Of a DNA stretch of 64,000 nt, positions 59,433 to 64,000 are shown one piece after another. The notes below the pieces were generated by a model that saw only the letters and a program-made list of their open reading frames with translations, had not been told where the DNA came from and ran no database searches. The translations under genes were made by a program, and so were the position numbers. The stretch covers positions 7,226,001-7,290,000 of the forward strand of contig NZ_CP022203.1 in the NCBI RefSeq assembly GCF_002305895.1, given 5' to 3'. Origin of the DNA: Corallococcus macrosporus DSM 14697 (GTDB taxonomy: Bacteria > Myxococcota > Myxococcia > Myxococcales > Myxococcaceae). Each line of letters begins with the position of its first letter. Positions within the stretch are counted from its first letter, which is position 1.

Positions 59433-60221
59433 TTACCGGGCAGTGCCTTCCTGTCCCGGGAGCGTCCCGGCGCCCTGCGCCAGCGCGGCCTCGCGGGCCC
59501 GGGCGTCCTTCAAGCGCCACAGCCGCCACCAGGGCGTGCCCGGGGACTCGTGGTGCTCCCAGTGGTAGCCGAAGAAGAAGCACGACAGCAGGGCCCACAG
59601 GTGGTTGCGCGGCAGCGTGCGCGCGTGGTGCGGGGCCATGTCCGGCGTCTCCGGGCGCCGGTGCGGCAGGTAGGTGCCGAAGTAGAAGAGCTGCAGGGTG
59701 CCCAGCACCGAGGGCAGCACCCAGAAGACGAGGATGCGCGGCTGGGAGACGCCCAGGAAGAGCAGCACGTTGAACTTGGCCGCCATCACCCCAAGCTGGG
59801 GCAACGTCGTGTAGCGGGCCATGAAGGTCCCCAGCCAGGGCCAGAAGGACTGGCTGTGAGTGGAAAAGTCGGGGTCCTCCTCGCTCGTGGGGTGGGCATG
59901 GTGGGCACGGTGATTCACCACCAGCCGCCGGTAGGACAGCCCCGCGAAGAGGAAGCAGGCGACCGTGCCCACGGCCTCGTTCACCCAGCGCCGGCCGGAC
60001 ACCGTGCCGTGCATGGCGTCATGGCCGGTGATGAAGAGGCCCGTGCAAAGCCAGGCCTGGAGGGCGACGTGCAGCCAGGTGAGCGGCTCCACCCACGGCA
60101 GCGCCGCCCGTGTCAGCGCCCAGGCCAGGTGCGCACCCCAGGCGCCCATGACGATGAGCGCGATGACGACGCCCCAGGCTCCGGGCGGTGCGGGACGGCG
60201 GTGGCCGGCGGAAGTCTCCAT
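59433..60221 (-). CDS. Fatty-acid-hydroxylase/desaturase superfamily, CrtW-like beta-carotene ketolase
   Basis: 262 residues. Four hydrophobic segments and the histidine boxes TGHDAMHGTV, NHRAHHAHPTSEEDPDF, FGTYLPHRR and YHWEHHESPGTPWW. The last three match CrtW carotenoid 4-ketolase more closely than acyl-CoA desaturases. Would add keto groups to carotenoids at the membrane. Myxobacterial carotenoids include ketolated forms. No other crt genes are nearby. Confidence 0.75.
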   Translation of the reverse strand: METSAGHRRPAPPGAWGVVIALIVMGAWGAHLAWALTRAALPWVEPLTWLHVALQAWLCTGLFITGHDAMHGTVSGRRWVNEAVGTVACFLFAGLSYRRLVVNHRAHHAHPTSEEDPDFSTHSQSFWPWLGTFMARYTTLPQLGVMAAKFNVLLFLGVSQPRILVFWVLPSVLGTLQLFYFGTYLPHRRPETPDMAPHHARTLPRNHLWALLSCFFFGYHWEHHESPGTPWWRLWRLKDARAREAALAQGAGTLPGQEGTAR

Positions 60222-60300
60222 CTCTCCTGCTTTCTGGTCATCCCGGGCCCGCCGCGCATGGGGAAAGTCCAGGCGGCGGGGCGGGGCCGCGAGCTGGCGC

Positions 60301-61995
60301 CTACTTCTTCACGTCGCGTACCAGCTCCTCCGCGGTGACGTAGCGGGGCGCGATGTCCACCGGCACGTCCTTGAGGCGCTCCAGCACGCGCTGGACGGGG
60401 GGACGCACCACGCCCTGCTTCGCCAGCAGCGCCTCGGCGGCCTTGCGGTCTCCGCGGCCCTGAAGCTCCATGAGCTGCTTCGTCAGCGAGATGACGGCCG
60501 GCTTCATCTTCGCCGGCACCACGGAGAAGGTGCCGTCCGCGTTCACCTTCACCGCGCCGGTGTCCAGGAAGTGGTTGAGCTGCACGGCGATGCCCTTGCC
60601 ATGCGCCTCATCCACGCCGAAGCGGATGGAGCGGAAGGCGGAGGCCAGGAACGTGGTGTACATGGTCCGCTCCAGCGACTTGTCGATGACGCCGGTGTCC
60701 ACCAGGCGCTGGAGCGCCCACAGGCCGGAGATGTCCGCCTTCGCCTCTTCAATGGCGCTGGAGGCCGCCTGGAGCTCCTTGCGCACGGTGGTGGCCTTGC
60801 CGCCCACGGTGATGTTGCTGGGCCCCAGGCCGTGCATCAGCTCGTGCATCAGGATGTGGGTGAAGAAGGCCTCGAAGGACACGTCCTTCTGGTCCGCCGG
60901 GGTGAGCGCCACCTTGGCGATGGGCAGCAGCACGCGCTCGAACTTGGCCTCCTGCACGTTCTTCAACATCACGCGCTTGGAGCCCATCTTCTCCGACACC
61001 CGCTCGTCGTTGGGCAGGTTGAAGGCGGCCGTCTGCACGCCCCGGTTGCCGTCACCGGAGGAGAACAGGCTGTTGATGACGCGGATGGGCGCCAGCGCCC
61101 CCAGCTTCGCGTTGCGCAGCTTCGGGTCGATGGGGAGGTTGTCCTCCAGCCCCTGGAGCTGGCCGCTGAACTTCGCCAGCTTCCGCGTCTCCGCGTCGTC
61201 GCGCAGGCCCACGAAGGCCTCGAAGGCGGCCTTGTAGTTGAACCACTCGTCCTCGTAGACCTCATAGGGCCCGATGGTGGGCTCGATGCTCGCGTCCAGC
61301 TCCATCCACGCCACCTCGCTGGCGTAGTAGTCGTTGGACAGGAACGCGTCCGCGCGCGACGTCAGGAACGCCTTCAGCGTGGGCTGCTTCGTGAGCGCGG
61401 CGGCCTCGCGCAGGAGCGCCGCGGCCCGCGCCAGCTCCCCCTGGTACTCCACGCTGTAGGGCACGGCGATGAAGCGGCCATCCGTGCCGCGACGGATGGT
61501 GGTGTAGAAGCCCGTGGCCTCCTTCTGCCGCGCCTCGGGCAGCGACTTCACCCACGCCGCCACCTGCGCCTGGGTGGCCCCGGCCGGGTAGAAGTTGGCG
61601 GACGCGGGCTTTGCCGGCACGCCGGGGATGAAGGGCCGCGCCTCGTCGAGGCTGCTCCACGGCCCCTTGTCCAACAGGAACGCGTGCAGCCGCGCGCGGC
61701 CCAGCGGCGTCTCGTCCTTCACCAGGTCCAGCAGCAGCGGCTCGTTGCCTGCCCACCGCTGGCGCAGGAAGAGCGTGTCCATCAGCTTCGAGGCCTGGAC
61801 GATGCGGGCCAGGGCCTGGCGCTCGGACTCCGGCAGCGCCTTCAGGTCCACCCGGAGCTCCACCGGGGCGAAGCGCGCCGTCTGACGCTGGAGCTCCGCG
61901 GCATCCGGGAAGCGCGGGGGCGGCGTCTTCTCCGCGGCGGGGGCGGCGCCCGACAGCAGCGCCGCGCCGAGCAGGGACAGGAGGGTACGGTTCAT
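60301..61995 (-). CDS. Secreted M49-like (dipeptidyl peptidase III-related) metallopeptidase
   Basis: 564 residues. Signal peptide (MNRTLLSLLGAALLSGAAPA). Zinc site HILMHELMHGLGP (HELMH) and EEAKADISGLWAL (Glu ligand). True DPP III has a six-residue HEXXGH; here HEXXH is canonical in length. The overall layout (zinc motif near residue 395 and EExxAD about 50 residues later) fits M49-like proteins. ATG 61995 has AAGGGGG just upstream. Confidence 0.75.
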   Translation of the reverse strand: MNRTLLSLLGAALLSGAAPAAEKTPPPRFPDAAELQRQTARFAPVELRVDLKALPESERQALARIVQASKLMDTLFLRQRWAGNEPLLLDLVKDETPLGRARLHAFLLDKGPWSSLDEARPFIPGVPAKPASANFYPAGATQAQVAAWVKSLPEARQKEATGFYTTIRRGTDGRFIAVPYSVEYQGELARAAALLREAAALTKQPTLKAFLTSRADAFLSNDYYASEVAWMELDASIEPTIGPYEVYEDEWFNYKAAFEAFVGLRDDAETRKLAKFSGQLQGLEDNLPIDPKLRNAKLGALAPIRVINSLFSSGDGNRGVQTAAFNLPNDERVSEKMGSKRVMLKNVQEAKFERVLLPIAKVALTPADQKDVSFEAFFTHILMHELMHGLGPSNITVGGKATTVRKELQAASSAIEEAKADISGLWALQRLVDTGVIDKSLERTMYTTFLASAFRSIRFGVDEAHGKGIAVQLNHFLDTGAVKVNADGTFSVVPAKMKPAVISLTKQLMELQGRGDRKAAEALLAKQGVVRPPVQRVLERLKDVPVDIAPRYVTAEELVRDVKK

Positions 61996-62060
61996 GCCCC
62001 CTTCCCTACTCCAACCCAGGCCCACCCTCCCAGTGCTCCGCACACCCGAAAACCCAACCT

Positions 62061-62071
62061 CCGACATTTCC
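62061..62071 (-). repeat. GGAAATGTCGG element
   Basis: Minus-strand GGAAATGTCGG followed by AGGTTGGGTTTTCG, resembling the 23916-23935 sequence (GGAAATGTCGG GGGTTTTGCG). Located in the divergent intergenic region, about 66 bases from the peptidase ATG. Confidence 0.5.
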
Positions 62072-62159
62072 CCGCAAGTCGTGCCCACCCGGGAGTCAGG
62101 GGCGTGTGCCACCATGCGCGCGCCTGGATTGCCCCAGGCGTCCATCTTCGAGGCCCCTC

Positions 62160-62975
62160 ATGACGCCCGCTTCCCACGCCCCCGCCGCATCCCCCTTCCG
62201 CTGGCAGGCCCTGCTCGGCGCGCTCGCCGCGCTGGCCCTGGGCTTCGTGGCCACCCCGGCCCGGGCCGGTGAGGAGATCCGGGTCCAGAAGGCGGTCAGC
62301 ACCGTGAGCAGCCGCTATGGCCAGTCGTGGCAGGACGTCTCCATCACCCTGCTGGTGAAGAACCTCGCGTACCACAAGGAGGTCTCCGTCAGCATGAAGC
62401 AGCCGGACGGCACCTGGGCGGACCTGGCCGCGTCCTACGTGGGGCCCGCGGGCAGCGGCCTCTCCGGCCATGAAATCTGGAAGGTGACGCGCATGTACGC
62501 GAGCTGGGGCGTGGACCCGCAGCCCTCGCGCGACCTGGAGTTCGTGGCGAAGTACACCGTGGCGGGCCAGACGTACTGGGACACGAACGATTTCAACCAC
62601 CACCGCGTGGGCCGGGGTGACGGGCCGTACCAGCCCTACAACCCGGTGCTGGTGGCCGCCAGCTTCTGGCGGGACAACGGCGACCTGGACGTCAGCATCG
62701 ACGTGAAGAACCTGGCCTACGCCAAGAACGTGACGGTGGTGTACTCCACGGACGGCTGGGCCACCGCCCACGAGGCCCCCGCGGCCTATGTCTCCGGCTA
62801 CACCTCCGGGTACGCCTACATCTCCAGCCCCAACGTCCAGGGCGTGGAGCGCTGGCAGGCCCACATCCCCGCCCTGCCCGGCAACGTGGTGCTCTTCGCG
62901 GTGCGCTACGAGGTGGGCGGCCAGACGTTCTGGGACAACAACTTCGGCGTGGACCACCAGCACACCCGGCCCTGA
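62160..62975 (+). CDS. Secreted protein with two CBM21-like modules
   Basis: 271 residues. Long signal peptide (cleavage near ATPARAG, about 37). Two tandem domains, about 40-155 and 165-270, each with the pattern VKNLAYHKEV/VKNLAYAKNVTVVYSTDGW and ending in TYWDTNDFNHH or TFWDNNFGVDHQH, typical of carbohydrate-binding module 21 (the starch/glycogen-binding module of glucoamylases and PP1 regulators). No enzyme domain attached. Binds alpha-glucan by inference. Confidence 0.82.
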   Translation: MTPASHAPAASPFRWQALLGALAALALGFVATPARAGEEIRVQKAVSTVSSRYGQSWQDVSITLLVKNLAYHKEVSVSMKQPDGTWADLAASYVGPAGSGLSGHEIWKVTRMYASWGVDPQPSRDLEFVAKYTVAGQTYWDTNDFNHHRVGRGDGPYQPYNPVLVAASFWRDNGDLDVSIDVKNLAYAKNVTVVYSTDGWATAHEAPAAYVSGYTSGYAYISSPNVQGVERWQAHIPALPGNVVLFAVRYEVGGQTFWDNNFGVDHQHTRP

Positions 62976-63074
62976 GCGGGCGGGCGGACGGTCCGGGCTC
63001 GACAAGCCGGTTTCCATGGTTAAGGGAAAGCGACGCTGGCGCCCCCTCCGGGCGCCCCGGAGGCCCCTGTCACC

Positions 63075-64000
63075 ATGACCGTCGAAAACGCCCCCCAGCG
63101 GGAGACCCACGCCTTCCAGGCGGAAATCAACCAGCTCCTCAGCCTGGTCATCAATTCGCTCTACAGCCACAAGGAGATTTTTCTCCGCGAGCTGGTGTCC
63201 AACGCGTCCGACGCGCTCGACAAGCTCCGCTTCCGTGCCATCACCGAGCCGGAGCTGCTCGCGGACGAGCCCGCCCTGGAGCTGCGCCTCATCCCCGACG
63301 AGGCCAAAGGCACCCTCACCATCGAGGACACCGGCATCGGCATGACGCATGACGAGCTGGTGAAGAACCTGGGCACCATCGCCCACTCCGGCTCGCGGGA
63401 GTTCCTTGAGGCGCTGGCGCAGAAGGGCCAGCAGAAGGACATGCAGCTCATCGGCCAGTTCGGCGTGGGCTTCTACAGCGCCTATCTGGTGGCGGACCGC
63501 GTGGAGGTGGTCAGCCGCGCCGCGGGGAAGGACCCGGCCGCCTGGCGCTGGACGTCCGAGGCCAAGGGCTCCTTCACGGTGGAGCCGGCCGAGCGCGCCG
63601 CGCGGGGCACCTCCATCACCCTGCACCTGAAGGAGGACCAGAAGGAGTTCCTGGGCGAGTGGCGGCTGCGCTCGCTGATTACGCAGTACTCCGACTACGT
63701 GGGCCACCCCATCAAGCTCCAGGTGAGCAAGACGACGGGCACCGGCGACGACGCGAAGACGGAGACCTCGCTGGAGGTGGTGAACAAGGCCAGCGCCCTG
63801 TGGCAGCGCGCGAAGTCCGAAATCACCGACGAGCAGTACCAGGAGTTCTACAAGCACCTGACGCACGACTGGGAAGCGCCGCTGGCGTGGACGCACTTCA
63901 AGGCGGACGGCAACACCCAGTTCACCGGCCTGCTCTTCGTGCCCAAGCAGCCCCCGTTCGACCTGGACGCGCAGCAGCAGCGCGGGGTGCGGCTGTTCGT
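63075..64000 (+). CDS. htpG: Chaperone protein HtpG (Hsp90), 3' truncated by window edge
   Basis: First 308 residues. GHKL ATPase motifs: [39 protein letters not shown], and [15 protein letters not shown], followed by the start of the middle domain. Stops not reached at base 64000. Folds client proteins in the cytoplasm. No obvious heat-shock promoter or inverted repeat is visible in the 99 bases before the ATG. Confidence 0.97.

Noticed and set aside
59433-60221. Ordinary acyl-lipid desaturase
   Set aside because: The boxes TGHDAMHG and YHWEHHESP.TPWW, and the short length, fit CrtW-type ketolases better; kept as a cautious call without a gene symbol.
62976-63074. Heat-shock promoter or CIRCE element before htpG
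   Set aside because: No TTAGCACTC-N9-GAGTGCTAA repeat and no convincing sigma-32 hexamers in these 99 bases.

Overview
The window is about 70% GC with strong third-position GC bias, dense gene packing and frequent GTG starts. It contains a DUF2378 (TIGR02265) protein, a family described as a Myxococcus xanthus paralogous family, together with hybrid two-component and chemosensory proteins, a eukaryote-like Ser/Thr kinase, a long Kelch-type lipoprotein and a dipeptidyl peptidase IV-like enzyme. This points to a myxobacterium, most likely Myxococcaceae (Myxococcus/Corallococcus group). It reads as chromosome, with one insertion sequence and no sign of phage, plasmid or CRISPR.

Layout. 1-5.9 kb: 3' end of a sensor histidine kinase, a helix-hairpin-helix protein, a secreted lipase, a 14-repeat Kelch lipoprotein and a remnant of a siderophore-binding protein gene. 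6.0-10 kb: a three-gene ABC-2 exporter and a divergent Rsm22-like methyltransferase. 10-12 kb: gene-poor accessory stretch with nine copies of a palindromic motif (five direct at 91-93 bp spacing, four inverted), followed by an IS630-type element whose transposase needs a -1 frameshift. 12-20 kb: proline iminopeptidase, YhfC-like membrane protease, M20 peptidase, response regulator, a GYF/J-like/PilZ protein, a 36-residue membrane protein, an orphan histidine kinase and a ferredoxin-reductase-like flavoprotein. 20-24 kb: acyltransferase followed by two coupled RNA-modification genes (THUMP-type methyltransferase and RluA-type pseudouridine synthase). 24-30.6 kb: methyltransferase, nfuA-like Fe-S scaffold gene, two myxobacterial hypothetical genes, a FemAB/GNAT-like protein and clpS-clpA.

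30.6-38.7 kb: a complete chemosensory operon on the minus strand, in transcription order cheY, REC-CheW, cheR-TPR, cheW, cheA-REC, cheB, mcp, with overlapping start/stop codons through its middle and a predicted promoter/operator upstream of cheY. 38.8-44.3 kb: InhA-like fabI, sucA-sucB and a cold-shock gene with structured leader. 44.3-51.5 kb: DPP IV-like peptidase, UPF0489 protein, Omp85-like outer-membrane protein, endonuclease I with a P-domain, and a cobalamin-type binding protein lacking a signal peptide. 51.7-57.2 kb: a Ser/Thr kinase, a TPR-TonB-dependent receptor and an acidic-repeat lipoprotein forming one tightly coupled operon. 57.2-64 kb: response regulator, msrQ-msrP, a CrtW-like ketolase/desaturase, an M49-like metallopeptidase, a secreted protein with two CBM21-like modules, and the 5' end of htpG.

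The most unusual pieces are the palindromic repeat array at 10.2-10.9 kb and the kinase-receptor-lipoprotein operon at 51.8-57.2 kb. Function calls rest on motif recognition by eye; no database search was possible.
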